A stretch of DNA of 64,000 bases from Bauldia sp. (GCA_026126065.1 JAHCJY010000007.1:49578-113577), one strand, 5' to 3'. Positions 25,098 to 35,430 are shown, counted from the first letter of the stretch. Made by a program: numbers and translations. The notes: generated by a model from the sequence alone, not told the origin.

Positions 25098-26576
25098 ATG
25101 AACCCCTCCGCCGACCTCGTGGGCAAGCTGTGGCGGCTGTGCGCGCTCCTCCGCAAGGACGGAGTGACCTATTTTCAATACGTCACCGAGCTGACGTACC
25201 TCCTCTTCCTCAAGATGGCCTCGGAACAGAAAGACGAGACCCGGATCCCGGAGAAGTACCGGTGGGGCACGCTCAAGACCATCAGCGAGACCGAGGTGCT
25301 GCAACGCTACCGCCAGGCCCTTGTGGACCTCGGCAACGAGAATCTCGTCCGCGACCGGTCGACGCTCGCGATCTTCCAGAATGCCTCCACGATCATCCGC
25401 GAGCCTGTGAATCTCCGGAAGATGATCGACACGATCGACGGTCTTCACTGGTTCAGCGACGAGCGCGACGCCTTTGGCGACGCCTATGAAGGGCTCCTCC
25501 AGAAGATGGCCGAGGAGACCAAGCGTGGCGCCGGGCAGTACTTCACGCCGCGCGTGCTCATCCGCGTGATGGTCGAGCTGATGAAGCCGCAGCCCGGCGA
25601 GGGCATCCAGGATCCCGCCGCCGGCACCGGTGGCTTCCTGATCGCCGCCAACGAGTACATGAAGGCGGGGACCGACGGCTATTTCAGCCTCGGGCCCAAG
25701 CAGCAGGTGTATCAACTGCAATCCGCGCTTCGCGGCATCGAGAACGTGCTGGACACCTTCCGACTCCTTCGGATGAACCTGCACCTGCACGGAATTGATC
25801 CGGACTATCTCTCAGCGTCAGATACGCTCTCACCAGCCGGCGCCGAGCCGCAGTTCAAGAACGCCGACCTCATCCTCACCAACCCACCGTTCGGCCCCGC
25901 AGGCGGGCCGCCGACGCGCGACGACCTCTCGATCACCGACCGCGTCTCGTCCTACCAGCTGCCCTTCGTCGAGCACGTCATCCGCGCGCTGAAGCCGGGC
26001 GGCCGGGCGGCGGTCGTGGTGCCGGACAACGTCCTCTTCGACGACGGCCGCGGCAAGGACCTCCGCCGACGCCTGATGAACTGGTGCGACCTCCACACCA
26101 TCCTCCGCCTCCCGACCGGCATCTTCTATGCCCAGGGCGTGAAGACCAACGTCCTCTTCTTTACGCGCGCCGCCGAGGAAGCGCCACGCCAGGACGCGAC
26201 GAGGGCCGTGTGGATCTACGACATGCGCACTGGCGCGCCAGCCTACGGCAAGACCAACCCGATCGGCCCGGAGGATTTCGCGGCGTTCGTGGCGGCCTTC
26301 GGCGACGACGCGGGCGGCCGGGCGGAGCGCCTGGACCAGGGCGAGGAAGGGCGCTTCCGCCGTTTCAGCCGCGAGGACATCGCCGCGCGCGGCGACAATC
26401 TCGACATCACCTGGCTCAAGGACACCAGCGGCGATCCCGAGGATGGGCTGGAGACGCCGGAGGAGATCGCGGCGGCGATCGAGGGGCATCTTGCGGCGGC
26501 GCTTGAGGAGGTACGGGCTTTAATGGAGGAATTGGAAGGCACGGCTAGGGAAGCGTTGCCGGAGGCGGCGGAGTGA
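25098..26576 (+). CDS. hsdM: type I restriction methyltransferase subunit M
   Basis: 492 residues. The start at 25098 gives MNPSADLVGKLWRLCALLRKD and follows a GGAG sequence; an upstream in-frame extension inside hsdR is rejected. The N-terminal HsdM helical domain is followed by AdoMet motif I DPAAGTGGF (about residue 173) and the catalytic NPPFG (about residue 263) for N6-adenine methylation. It forms the modification core with HsdS and protects self DNA. It lies 13 bp after hsdR; its stop overlaps the hsdS GTG as GTGA. Confidence 0.95.
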   Translation: MNPSADLVGKLWRLCALLRKDGVTYFQYVTELTYLLFLKMASEQKDETRIPEKYRWGTLKTISETEVLQRYRQALVDLGNENLVRDRSTLAIFQNASTIIREPVNLRKMIDTIDGLHWFSDERDAFGDAYEGLLQKMAEETKRGAGQYFTPRVLIRVMVELMKPQPGEGIQDPAAGTGGFLIAANEYMKAGTDGYFSLGPKQQVYQLQSALRGIENVLDTFRLLRMNLHLHGIDPDYLSASDTLSPAGAEPQFKNADLILTNPPFGPAGGPPTRDDLSITDRVSSYQLPFVEHVIRALKPGGRAAVVVPDNVLFDDGRGKDLRRRLMNWCDLHTILRLPTGIFYAQGVKTNVLFFTRAAEEAPRQDATRAVWIYDMRTGAPAYGKTNPIGPEDFAAFVAAFGDDAGGRAERLDQGEEGRFRRFSREDIAARGDNLDITWLKDTSGDPEDGLETPEEIAAAIEGHLAAALEEVRALMEELEGTAREALPEAAE

Positions 26577-27301
26577 ACCTGCCCGAGAGTTGGACCGAGG
26601 CTACCGTTGCTGAAATCGCCGACGCCAAGCTAGGGAAGATGCTTGATGCAGCGAAGAATGAAGGCATCCCAACTAGATATCTGCGGAACGTTAATGTCCG
26701 TTGGGGCGACTTCGATCTCTCCGATCTTCAGGAGATGAAGGTCAAGGCCGAAGAACTAGACTCTCTTTCTGTCCGCGACGGTGACATCTTTGTATGCGAA
26801 GGCGGAGAACCCGGACGGTCGGCAGTGTGGCGTGGCGGCCCGAGCAACCTCACCTTTCAGAAGGCGCTCCATCGGTTGCGAGTCCGTCCGGGCGTGGATC
26901 CCAACTTCGTGTCCCGATATCTGAAGCACGCCACAGATGTGGGACTGCTGGACCCGCTTCTCACCGGTACCACGATACGACACCTACCACAGGTAGCGCT
27001 TGGGCGGCTTCGCATACCCTTGCCTCCTTCCGCCGAACAGCGTCGCATCGTCGCGAAGCTGGACGTGCTGAACGCACGCTTGGAACGCGTTCGCGCTGAG
27101 TTGGATCGGGTGACGTCGCGCGGTGATCGTGTCGGCGATCCCCGATCGCTTCTCGATCGGCTTGAAGCCGCTATTCTGGCGAAGGCTTTCCGTGGCGAAT
27201 TGGTGTCGCAAGATATCAACGACGAGCCCGGCAGCGTTCTCCTTGACCGCATCCGTGCCGAGCGTGCCACGCCCGCGAAGGCGAGGCGAGTATCGCCGTG
27301 A
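26573..27301 (+). CDS. hsdS: type I restriction specificity subunit S, half-length
   Basis: 242 residues. One target recognition domain (SWTEATVAEIADAKLGKM ... LRNVNVRWGD, CEGGEPGRSAVW) is followed by one conserved coiled-coil region (LPPSAEQRRIVAKLDVLNARLERVRAEL) and a C-terminal ILAKAFRGELVSQD segment that normally ends HsdS. Usual HsdS has two TRDs and about 400-450 residues. Half-size subunits can dimerise and recognise symmetric sites, so it may be functional; a deletion is the alternative. It is less GC-rich than hsdM. It overlaps the next gene by GTGA. Confidence 0.88.
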   Translation: MNLPESWTEATVAEIADAKLGKMLDAAKNEGIPTRYLRNVNVRWGDFDLSDLQEMKVKAEELDSLSVRDGDIFVCEGGEPGRSAVWRGGPSNLTFQKALHRLRVRPGVDPNFVSRYLKHATDVGLLDPLLTGTTIRHLPQVALGRLRIPLPPSAEQRRIVAKLDVLNARLERVRAELDRVTSRGDRVGDPRSLLDRLEAAILAKAFRGELVSQDINDEPGSVLLDRIRAERATPAKARRVSP

Positions 27302-28107
27302 CAACCATCCTCAAGATTCGCGCAGAGTTAGGTCGTCGGCTCCGTGCTGCGCTGTCTTCGGAATTCGCCGTCGCGGTTTCCCCCGACCACCCACTTCTGT
27401 TTCGTTCAGTCGACCTGTTGATCGGTGGGCCCTCGGGCCTGACAGCCGTCATGATGCGGTCGGCAGCCGAAAAGCGTCGGCCGAGCGCCTTCACAGCCCG
27501 TCTGACTCTAAACAGGGCCGCATTGCCAAACTACACGCGCTTCATTTATGCAATTGGAGATAGTAAATCCGATCTGGACTACGAAAGAAGCCAGACAGGG
27601 CATTTCGATTTTATAATAGAACTGAACCGACGCAGCACGATGAAGGAATTGGTGTTGGTAGCTGAGGAACGACAATCGAGAAGCCCGACGAGAAGCAAAC
27701 CTAATAGTGAAATAATAACACGCTTCTCGGATACCTATCGGCTCTCGCGGTTTCTACTTCAGCGCGGTCGTCGCGTGAGTCGGACGAGATATTCTTCGAA
27801 GGATCCTCAGGTCGACGATTGGGGTATTGAATTCGCCGTCTTCGATGACGCACCTACCATCTCCGCTATCGCGGAGCTTGCTCTAGTGCGAACCGAGAGG
27901 TGGTTCATTCTGCAAGGAACCGCCGCGGTACCGAGCAATGAATTCGCGGGAGCCGCAGTCGTACCGTCGGTTCCCACCTACCGCAACGACCCGGGGAAGG
28001 CGGTGCGTGCCGCGGCTTTTGCCGGCTGGGTGTTCGTTCCTATGCAATCGACACTATTACGCGAAGAAGTCAGTGACTTAATTATGAAGTATACAGGGCC
28101 GATATGA
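27298..28107 (+). CDS. unknown protein in the type I restriction operon
   Basis: 269 residues; family not recognised. Its GTG overlaps the hsdS stop by 4 bases and its stop overlaps the HEPN-like gene by 4 bases, so it is translated within the hsd operon. The sequence looks soluble, with alternating alpha/beta patterning. A segment FRSVDLLIGGPSGLTAVMM resembles the D-x-hydrophobic part of restriction-type nuclease folds, but no E-x-K follows. Codon use is AT-richer than hsdR/hsdM (many ATA, AGA and TTA codons), suggesting separate transfer with the next gene. Antitoxin or sensor for the HEPN-like partner is one idea (inference). Confidence 0.75.
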   Translation: MTTILKIRAELGRRLRAALSSEFAVAVSPDHPLLFRSVDLLIGGPSGLTAVMMRSAAEKRRPSAFTARLTLNRAALPNYTRFIYAIGDSKSDLDYERSQTGHFDFIIELNRRSTMKELVLVAEERQSRSPTRSKPNSEIITRFSDTYRLSRFLLQRGRRVSRTRYSSKDPQVDDWGIEFAVFDDAPTISAIAELALVRTERWFILQGTAAVPSNEFAGAAVVPSVPTYRNDPGKAVRAAAFAGWVFVPMQSTLLREEVSDLIMKYTGPI

Positions 28108-28541
28108 GTACCAAGAAGTCTCGCGGTCAGTTAATGCAGGCGCTAGTGCGAGCCTCGCCGCTCTTTACGTCGTCGGCGGAAGGTAGTGCTATTTGCAGTG
28201 AACTTTATGAGCTAGGTCGGTGCGTGCGTCTCCACCCACCACCTAGGCGCGGGCTGCTCCAAGTTATTCACGCGACTCGTGCGCTGGATACTTGTTTATC
28301 TACGATATTGTTGCACAACAAATTAGAAGGGCCGACCGGCATCGGCGGGATGCTGCACCAACTGAAAAAGCTACCGCCAACAACACGAGGTCATCTTAAT
28401 CATCGTGCGGCAGTTACGTTTGGCAGAACAATTGCGAATAATAGAAATATCTTTGCACACCGAGCAAACAGGTTTCCGCGGCCGCTTGAAGCAGATACAA
28501 TAGTTTCAGAAGTCCATGCATGCATGGCGCTGGTTTTATAG
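28104..28541 (+). CDS. HEPN-like protein in the type I restriction operon
   Basis: 145 residues, predicted largely helical. A HEPN-type R-N-x3-H motif is present as RNIFAH (Arg114 to His119), preceded by ANN and in the usual late position of the domain. HEPN proteins with this motif are typically ribonucleases in toxin-antitoxin and abortive-infection systems. It overlaps the preceding unknown gene by ATGA and is AT-rich like it. The pair could form a backup killing module if restriction fails (inference). The motif alone is short, so family assignment is moderate. Confidence 0.6.
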   Translation: MSTKKSRGQLMQALVRASPLFTSSAEGSAICSELYELGRCVRLHPPPRRGLLQVIHATRALDTCLSTILLHNKLEGPTGIGGMLHQLKKLPPTTRGHLNHRAAVTFGRTIANNRNIFAHRANRFPRPLEADTIVSEVHACMALVL

Positions 28542-28549
28542 CCCCAACA

Positions 28550-29647
28550 GTGCCCATCCGCCATTCCATCTGGCACGTCGGCGCGCAGCCGCGACGGCTG
28601 GCCGAGGCGCTGCTGCCGAGCGAGGCGCTGCTCGAGCAGATGATCGTGGCCGACCCCGCAATCCTGTCGGACCAGTGGATGCTCATCGGCCGGCAGGAGG
28701 ACACCGGCTATGGCGGCCGCATCGATCTCCTCGCGCTCGCGCCCGACGGCGCGCTGATCCTCATCGAACTCAAGCGCGGGCGGACGCCGCGCGAGGTGGT
28801 GGCGCAGGCGCTCGATTACGCCACCTGGGCGGAGGCGCTCGCCGCGGAGGAGATCGCGGCGATCTTCACCCGCTTCTCGTCGGGCGGAAGCCTCAGCGAC
28901 GCATTCCGCGCCCGCTTCGGGTTCGATCTCGACGAGGCGACGCTGAACCAGACGCATCAGGTCGTGATCGTCGCTGCCGTGCTCGACGCGAGCTCGGAGC
29001 GGATCGTCTGCTACCTCAACAAGCGCGACATCCCTATCAACGTCCTCTGCTTCCAGGTGTTCGACAGCGCCGCCGGCCAGTTCCTCAGCCGGGCATGGCT
29101 CCTCGACCCCGTCGAGACCCAGGTCGCCGCCTCCGTGGCGCCGCGATCAACGGGCGGCGAGCGCGAGGACTGGAACGGCGAGTACTACGTTTCGTTCGGC
29201 CACAGCGGTTCCCGCTCATGGGCCGAAGCGCGCCGCTACAACTTCGTCTGCGCCGGCGGCGGCAGCTGGTACAGCGGTACGCTGCGTCTTCTGAAGCCGG
29301 GCGACCGCATCTGGGTGAAGGCGCCGCAATACGGCTTCGTCGGCGTCGGCCGCGTCCGCGGCGGCCCCATCCGCGCCGCTGAGTTCATGCTTCCCGGGCC
29401 TGACGGCCGCGACATGCCGGCGATGAGCCTCCTCGTGGAAGGTACCTACCACCGCGAGTTCATCGACGACCCCGACCGCAGCGAATACTTCGTGCCCGTC
29501 GACTGGCTGGAGACCGTGCCCATCGAGAACGCGGTGGACGAGGTCGGCCTGTTCGGCAACCAGAACACGGTCTGCGCGCCGAAGACCCCGAAGTGGCGCC
29601 AGACCGTGGAGCGGCTGAAGCTCGCCTTCCCCGGCTGGGATCGTTAA
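28550..29647 (+). CDS. NucS-like nuclease with EVE/PUA-like C-terminus
   Basis: 365 residues from the GTG at 28550, which gives VPIRHSIWHVG and begins 8 bases after the HEPN stop; an ATG at 28520 would overlap it. Residues 1-110 contain a PD-(D/E)xK nuclease core, GGRIDLLALAPDGALILIELKRG with Asp and E-x-K, as in DUF91/NucS-type endonucleases. Residues about 195-290 (NGEYYVSFGHSGSRSW, GDRIWVKAPQYGFVGVGRV) resemble an EVE/PUA-like modified-base-binding fold. Such fusions occur as modification-dependent restriction enzymes. GC content returns to that of hsdR. Confidence 0.75.
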   Translation: MPIRHSIWHVGAQPRRLAEALLPSEALLEQMIVADPAILSDQWMLIGRQEDTGYGGRIDLLALAPDGALILIELKRGRTPREVVAQALDYATWAEALAAEEIAAIFTRFSSGGSLSDAFRARFGFDLDEATLNQTHQVVIVAAVLDASSERIVCYLNKRDIPINVLCFQVFDSAAGQFLSRAWLLDPVETQVAASVAPRSTGGEREDWNGEYYVSFGHSGSRSWAEARRYNFVCAGGGSWYSGTLRLLKPGDRIWVKAPQYGFVGVGRVRGGPIRAAEFMLPGPDGRDMPAMSLLVEGTYHREFIDDPDRSEYFVPVDWLETVPIENAVDEVGLFGNQNTVCAPKTPKWRQTVERLKLAFPGWDR

Positions 29648-29663
29648 CGCGCATCGGAACCCG

Positions 29664-30225
29664 TCAGTCCGCTCTGAGCCGCCCGATCGTCGTGTGAGCA
29701 ACGTTGTAGCTCCGCGCGATGTCGCTCAGCGTCTCCCCCGCGGCGCGGCGTGCCAGCGCTTCCTTCCGCTGGGCCGGCGACAGCTTGAGCGGCCGGCCCA
29801 TGTGCTGCCCCCGCGCTTGCGCCCGTTCGCGGCCCTCCGACGTGCGCGTCCGGATGAGGTCACGCTCGACATCCGCGAGACCGGCGAGGACCGCGATCAT
29901 CAGCCGCCCGGTCGCCACGCTCGTGTCTGCCCATGGCTCGGCGAGCGATCTGAACTGGCCACCGGCATCGGTGATCGCCTTGATGATTGCGAAGAGATCG
30001 AAGGTCGACCGCGCGAGGCGATCGATCCGCGTCACCACGACGTCGTCGCCTTCCCGCACCGCGCCAAGGAGGCGCTGCAGCTGCCGCCGGTCCGACCGCG
30101 CGCCGCTGACCTTCTCGCGAAACACCGTCTCGCACCCGGCCTCCCGCAACTGCTCGAGCTGGGCCTCCAGCGAAACCCAAGGCACTGACGCGAAAGGCGC
30201 AAGACGACGGTGCGAAGGTTATCAA
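29664..30225 (-). pseudogene. serine recombinase (resolvase) remnant, frameshifted
   Basis: The long frame (29664-30185) holds most of a resolvase: SLEAQLEQLREAGCETVF, VVVTRIDRLARS, TGRLMIAVLAGLADVERDLI and a C-terminal HTH (TLSDIARSYNVAHTTIGRL). It lacks the N-terminal Y-x-R-V-S catalytic serine. That motif, as FRVSALG, sits immediately upstream in another frame (around 30195-30175), so a one-base indel separates the catalytic Ser from the rest. It is unlikely to be active unless frameshifting restores it. Located between the restriction and transporter halves of the island. Confidence 0.75.
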
Positions 30226-30335
30226 TTACACAAACGGTTCATTTCGCCCCCGAAGATGGCATTGTCTTTTCCGTGGCGGACTGGCGTCGCGGGCGGCCGG
30301 CCTGCGGGTTACCGCTTGAGCCCGGCCCAGGCTCA

Positions 30336-31047
30336 TCAGCCAGGCCGCTCTGCTGGCGGCTTGCCTATGATGGCAAGAACGTCAGGATCATCGTATCCGG
30401 CTGGATTGCGGCGGGTCGGGAATGTTCGCACGAAGGGCAGGAGTTGACGCTTTGCGACCTCGAACACACGCCGCAACTGTTTGACCGGCTCCTGATGCTC
30501 ATCGACGCGAAGGTCGACGTAGGGATACTCCTCGCTGGCCGCCACCAAGAGTGCCGCGGACTGCTTTCCTCGCCGGTCGCCGCCTGCGGCTTGTCCAGCT
30601 TCAAGTGCGCTCATGAGCCTCTCAGGAAGATCGCCCGCTGTCGCTGTGAAAACGTCGGCCATCGCCCGGACGGGCTCGGGTCCGGTGAGCATGTTGCCCT
30701 GTGCCGCAAAGCCATCCCCGGTTAGATGCCCGTACCAACCAGTGCAGCCCTCGCCGCTGTAGGCCGCGCTGCGAAACTGGCGATCGACCACGCCGAGTTG
30801 GCGGAGATGAGCGCGCGGGTCGTTGGCAATGAGGCGGGCAATTGTTTCGTCGGCTGACAACCCTTTAGCGAGGAGGTGGAGGCCGTCGATCCCGAGATAG
30901 GGATTGACCCAGGACTGGGTGGCGATCGCCCCCACGCCGGCGCGGACGAAGGGGCAGTTCGCGCCAACGGCGGGCATCGCCGTCGAGACCGCCACGCCGA
31001 ACATGCCGCTCTCGCGACAGCCGGCGGCGATCGAGAACGTGTTGAGT

Positions 31048-31055
<8 letters not shown>
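30336..31055 (-). CDS. DUF1028 family putative Ntn-type hydrolase
   Basis: 239 residues. The start at 31055 gives MLELNTFSIAAGC; the family begins with a T-F-S-I-x-A strand. Further family features are GVAVSTAMPAVGANCPF, GVGAIATQSWVNPYLG, GLSADETIARLI, RQLGVVD and a central G-N-M-L segment (GDGFAAQGNMLTG). DUF1028 proteins show an Ntn-hydrolase-like fold and often occur with peptide transporters. Its ATG overlaps the ABC ATPase stop by 8 bases, making it the last gene of the nine-gene operon. Confidence 0.85.
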
Positions 31056-32105
<1,050 letters not shown>

Positions 32106-32109
<4 letters not shown>

Positions 32110-33128
32110 GACGCCGCTCGCATGGCGGGATCGATGGGCATCTCGTCCTGGAAATGGCACGCGACCGCACGGCCGGCTTCGCCCGACGGAAACAACGTAG
32201 GCTTTTCCTCCTGGCAGCGACGCCGGCCGGCGCCGAGCGCACAGCGCGGGTGGAAACGACAGCCGGGAGGCATGTCGGCAAGGCCGGGCAACTGGCCGGG
32301 GATCGACTCCAGCCGGTCGGACGTGCCGTCGATGCGCGGCAGGCTCTGCAGGAGGCCGGCGGTGTACGGATGGCGGGGGCTGCGGAAGATGTCGCGCACA
32401 CTGCCGATTTCGACGATGCGGCCCGCGTACATGACCGCGACGCGGTCCGCCATCTCGGCGATGACGCCGAGGTCGTGGGTGATGAGGATCATCCCCGCGC
32501 CGGTCCGCTCCTGGGCGGCGCGCAGCACCTCGAGAACGTGCGCCTGGACCGTGACGTCCAGCGCCGTCGTCGGCTCGTCCGCGATGATCACCTTCGGGTC
32601 GTTGGCGAGGCTCATGGCGATCATCGCGCGCTGGCGCATGCCGCCCGAGTATTCGTGCGGGTACTGGCGGGCACGCACGGCGGCATGCGGTATCTCGACC
32701 AGTTCCAGCAGGCCTTCCGCCTCGAGATAGCCCGGCCGCCCTTCCCGCCGCCGGCGGTGCAGACCGATGGCCTCGGCGATCTGGTTGCCGACCGTGAACA
32801 CCGGGTTGAGCGAGGTCATCGGGTCCTGGAAGATCACCGCGATCTCCTTGCCCCGCACCCGCCGGAGGGCGCGGGGCGAAAGCTTCAGGAGATCGCCGGT
32901 CCCGGAGAGATGCGCGGTCCCGGCGGTAATGCGCGCGGGCGGCTCGGCGAGAAGCCGCAGGAGGGACATAGCCGTGACGCTTTTCCCGGAGCCGGATTCT
33001 CCAACGAGCCCCAGCACTTCACCGGGAAAGAGATCGAAGCTGACCTCCTCCACGGCACGCAGCGACCGTCCGCCCGTCCTGAACTCGACGCTGAGATCGC
33101 GGACCGAAAGGAGCGGTTCCGCGGTCAT
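32106..33128 (-). CDS. oligopeptide-type ABC transporter ATPase (DppD/OppD-like)
   Basis: 340 residues beginning MTAEPLLSVRDLSVEF. Walker A GESGSGKSV, signature YSGGMRQRAMIAMSL, Walker B IIADEPTTALD, H-loop ILITHDLGVI, and the C-terminal GCRFHPRCALG-x-C metal-type motif. The start overlaps the M20 hydrolase stop by ATGA. Pairs with the DppF-like ATPase and the two permeases encoded upstream in the same operon. Confidence 0.93.
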
Positions 33129-34345
33129 TCCGGAAGCATGGCCGGGTCGGCGACCCCGAAGAGCGCCATCGGCAGCGTGGCGAACAGGCGGCTCGCCTTC
33201 ACGAGGGCCTCGACGGCCACCGACTCGTTGACCTGATGCGCCAGCGTCTCGTCGCCCGGGCCGACCAGCAACGTCGGCACACCGGTGGGCGGCTGGAGGA
33301 TCGAGGCGTCGGAGAAATAGTCCACGCCGCGGATCGCCGGCGCAGTCCCATATGCCCGCGTTGCGGTGGCGAGCGCGGTCCGGACGAGCGGATGGGCCAT
33401 CGGCGTGGCGACGGGAGCCGCTTCGTCGATGATGCGGACCGACCCGCTGAAGTCGGCGATCTCGGTGCCGAGGCGGTCGAGTTCCTGCTGAACGAGGGCG
33501 ATGACTTCGGGATGCTCGTGCCCGGGCAAGGTGCGGATGTCGACTGCGATCCGGCAGATGTCCGGCACGACGTTGGTGCGGAAGCCGCCCGAGATCATGT
33601 TGACGCTGAGCGTGGATGCCGACAGCAGCGGATGCGGTCGCGGCGGCAGAGCAAAGCTCCCCAGCCGCTCGATCACCTTCGTCATGTGGAGGATGGCGTT
33701 GACGCCGAGTGCAGGCATGGCGCCGTGCGCCGCCCTCCCCTGTGTGGTGATCTCGGCCCGCAGCGCGCCCTTGTGGGCGACGACGAGGTCGAGATTGGTC
33801 GGCTCGGAAATGACCAGCCAGTCGACGCCGGCCATGCCGCCCGATTCGAGGAAATGGCGCGAACCGATGCAATCGACTTCCTCGCCCGCGACGCAGGCAA
33901 AGACGATGTCGCCCGGCAGTTCCACGCCCGACCGCGCGAGCGCGGCAAGGCCGACGAGCATGGACGCGACGCCGCCCTTCATGTCGGTGGTGCCGCGGCC
34001 GTAGAGACGATCGTCCTTCCGTTCGCCCCCGAAGGGCTCGACGCTCCACGGGTGCGCGCCAAGCGGAACGGTATCAAGGTGGCCGCAATAGAGCAGTGTC
34101 GGTCCCGAGCCGGAGCCGCGCAGGCGAAGGATCGCGTTGGCGCGGTCGTTGTCGATCGGCTGGAGTTCCCCGGCGATGCCCCATTCCGCGGCGCGGCCGA
34201 GGATCAGTTCGGCGACCGCGCGCTCGCGGCCCGGTGGATTGGTGCTGTCGATCCGGACGAGGTCGCGGGTGAGGCCGACCACGGTCCCCTCGTCCACGGC
34301 CGAGAGGATCTCGTCGAGACCCGGAGTATTGCGATGCAAGGTCAT
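33125..34345 (-). CDS. M20 family metallohydrolase (ArgE/DapE/ACY1-like)
   Basis: 406 residues. Di-zinc site motifs are present: GHLDTVPLG (His/Asp), GRGTTDMKGG (bridging Asp), and GEEVDCIGS (catalytic Glu and ligand Glu). A lid domain with GRAAHGAMPALG contains the trans-acting His. The C-terminal VDYFSDAS replaces the commoner G-T-D-A motif. The enzyme probably deacylates an N-acyl amino acid or splits a dipeptide in the cytoplasm. Start at 34345; eight bases separate it from the enolase-superfamily gene upstream. Confidence 0.88.
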   Translation of the reverse strand: MTLHRNTPGLDEILSAVDEGTVVGLTRDLVRIDSTNPPGRERAVAELILGRAAEWGIAGELQPIDNDRANAILRLRGSGSGPTLLYCGHLDTVPLGAHPWSVEPFGGERKDDRLYGRGTTDMKGGVASMLVGLAALARSGVELPGDIVFACVAGEEVDCIGSRHFLESGGMAGVDWLVISEPTNLDLVVAHKGALRAEITTQGRAAHGAMPALGVNAILHMTKVIERLGSFALPPRPHPLLSASTLSVNMISGGFRTNVVPDICRIAVDIRTLPGHEHPEVIALVQQELDRLGTEIADFSGSVRIIDEAAPVATPMAHPLVRTALATATRAYGTAPAIRGVDYFSDASILQPPTGVPTLLVGPGDETLAHQVNESVAVEALVKASRLFATLPMALFGVADPAMLPE

Positions 34346-34353
34346 GCTGTGCC

Positions 34354-35430
34354 TCAGCCGATACGAAGGAGGTCGAAGATGCCCGGCCTGAAATCGAGGC
34401 CATGGCCGGGCCGTTCGGGCACCGTCACCGTGCCGCCGATCACCTCGAGGCGCTCCTGCCAGAGGTGATCGGTGAAGGGGAAGTGCTCGACGTAGATCGT
34501 GTTGGACGTCGCGGCCGAAAGCTGGACGTGGAGTTCCGTCACCAGGTGCGGGGCGATGGGCCGGTTGTGGGCGCGCGCGAGTTCCGCGATGCGCATGAAC
34601 TCCGTCACGCCGCCGACGATGGCGGCATCCGGCTGCATGATATGCCCCGCCCCGATGCGGAGGCAGTCGGCGAACTGGAAGCGGTTTAAGAAGTGCTCGC
34701 CGAGCGCCAGCGGGAAGTCGACCCGGGCCTGGAGGTCCGCGTAGCCGGCAAGATCCTCGCTCGGCAGCGGCTCCTCGAGCCAGAAGATGTCGAGGTCGGC
34801 CAGCCGCGGTGCGACCCAGGCCGCCTCGGCGAGAGTCCACAGCTCCGCCGCATCCGTCATCAGGCGCACGCCGTCGCCGATCGCCGCCCGGACCTTGCGC
34901 AGCCGCGCAACGTCCTCTTCCACCGGCCTTCCGCCGAGGCGAACCTTCAGCGCGTCGAAGCCGCGCTCGACGTCCGCACGAGCGTTCGCGACGAGCGTGT
35001 CCACCGGCAGCGCCGGAGAATAGTTGCCGCTGGCAAAGACCGGCAGGATCGTGCGCTGCGTGCCGAGGAGGCGGTGCAGCGGCAGCCCGGCCGACCTCGC
35101 CGCGGCATCCCACAGCGCGATGTCGAGCGCGGAAAGCGCCAGCTGCGTGATCCCGGCGCCGAGCCGGCGCATCGACCACCACAGTTCCTCCCAGAGGAGC
35201 TGGCGATCGCCGATATCGCGGCCGATTGCTGCCGGAGCAAGCACCTCGTCGATCAGAAGGGTGATGCTGCGCCCGGCGCGCGCGAAGGCGTAGCTGAACC
35301 CCATCCCGGTCGTGCCGTCCTCGAGTCGCACGAACACGCCCGGGAGGTCGACCAGTTGCCCCGCGGGATCGGCGGCGCCGGGATGGTACGGAAACCGCAG
35401 CAGCCAGCTCTCGACGGCGACGACCTTCAC
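34354..35430 (-). CDS. enolase-superfamily enzyme (mandelate racemase/muconate cycloisomerase group)
   Basis: 358 residues from a GTG that overlaps the isochorismatase-family stop (GTGA). An N-terminal capping domain is followed by a TIM barrel: FDALKVRLGG (K-x-R instead of the usual K-x-K), MTDAAELW (metal Asp, but the usual D-x-N is D-A-A), FWLEEPLPSED (metal Glu), LALGEHF (metal Glu), QPDAAIVGG and PHLVTELHVQ with a His as in the MR group. It abstracts an alpha proton from a carboxylate; racemisation, dehydration or cycloisomerisation are all possible. Context suggests an amino-acid-derived substrate. Confidence 0.85.
   Translation of the reverse strand: MKVVAVESWLLRFPYHPGAADPAGQLVDLPGVFVRLEDGTTGMGFSYAFARAGRSITLLIDEVLAPAAIGRDIGDRQLLWEELWWSMRRLGAGITQLALSALDIALWDAAARSAGLPLHRLLGTQRTILPVFASGNYSPALPVDTLVANARADVERGFDALKVRLGGRPVEEDVARLRKVRAAIGDGVRLMTDAAELWTLAEAAWVAPRLADLDIFWLEEPLPSEDLAGYADLQARVDFPLALGEHFLNRFQFADCLRIGAGHIMQPDAAIVGGVTEFMRIAELARAHNRPIAPHLVTELHVQLSAATSNTIYVEHFPFTDHLWQERLEVIGGTVTVPERPGHGLDFRPGIFDLLRIG

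Noticed and set aside
29664..30185. Reading the serine recombinase as an intact 173-residue enzyme
   Set aside because: It lacks the catalytic serine motif, which lies just upstream in a different frame.
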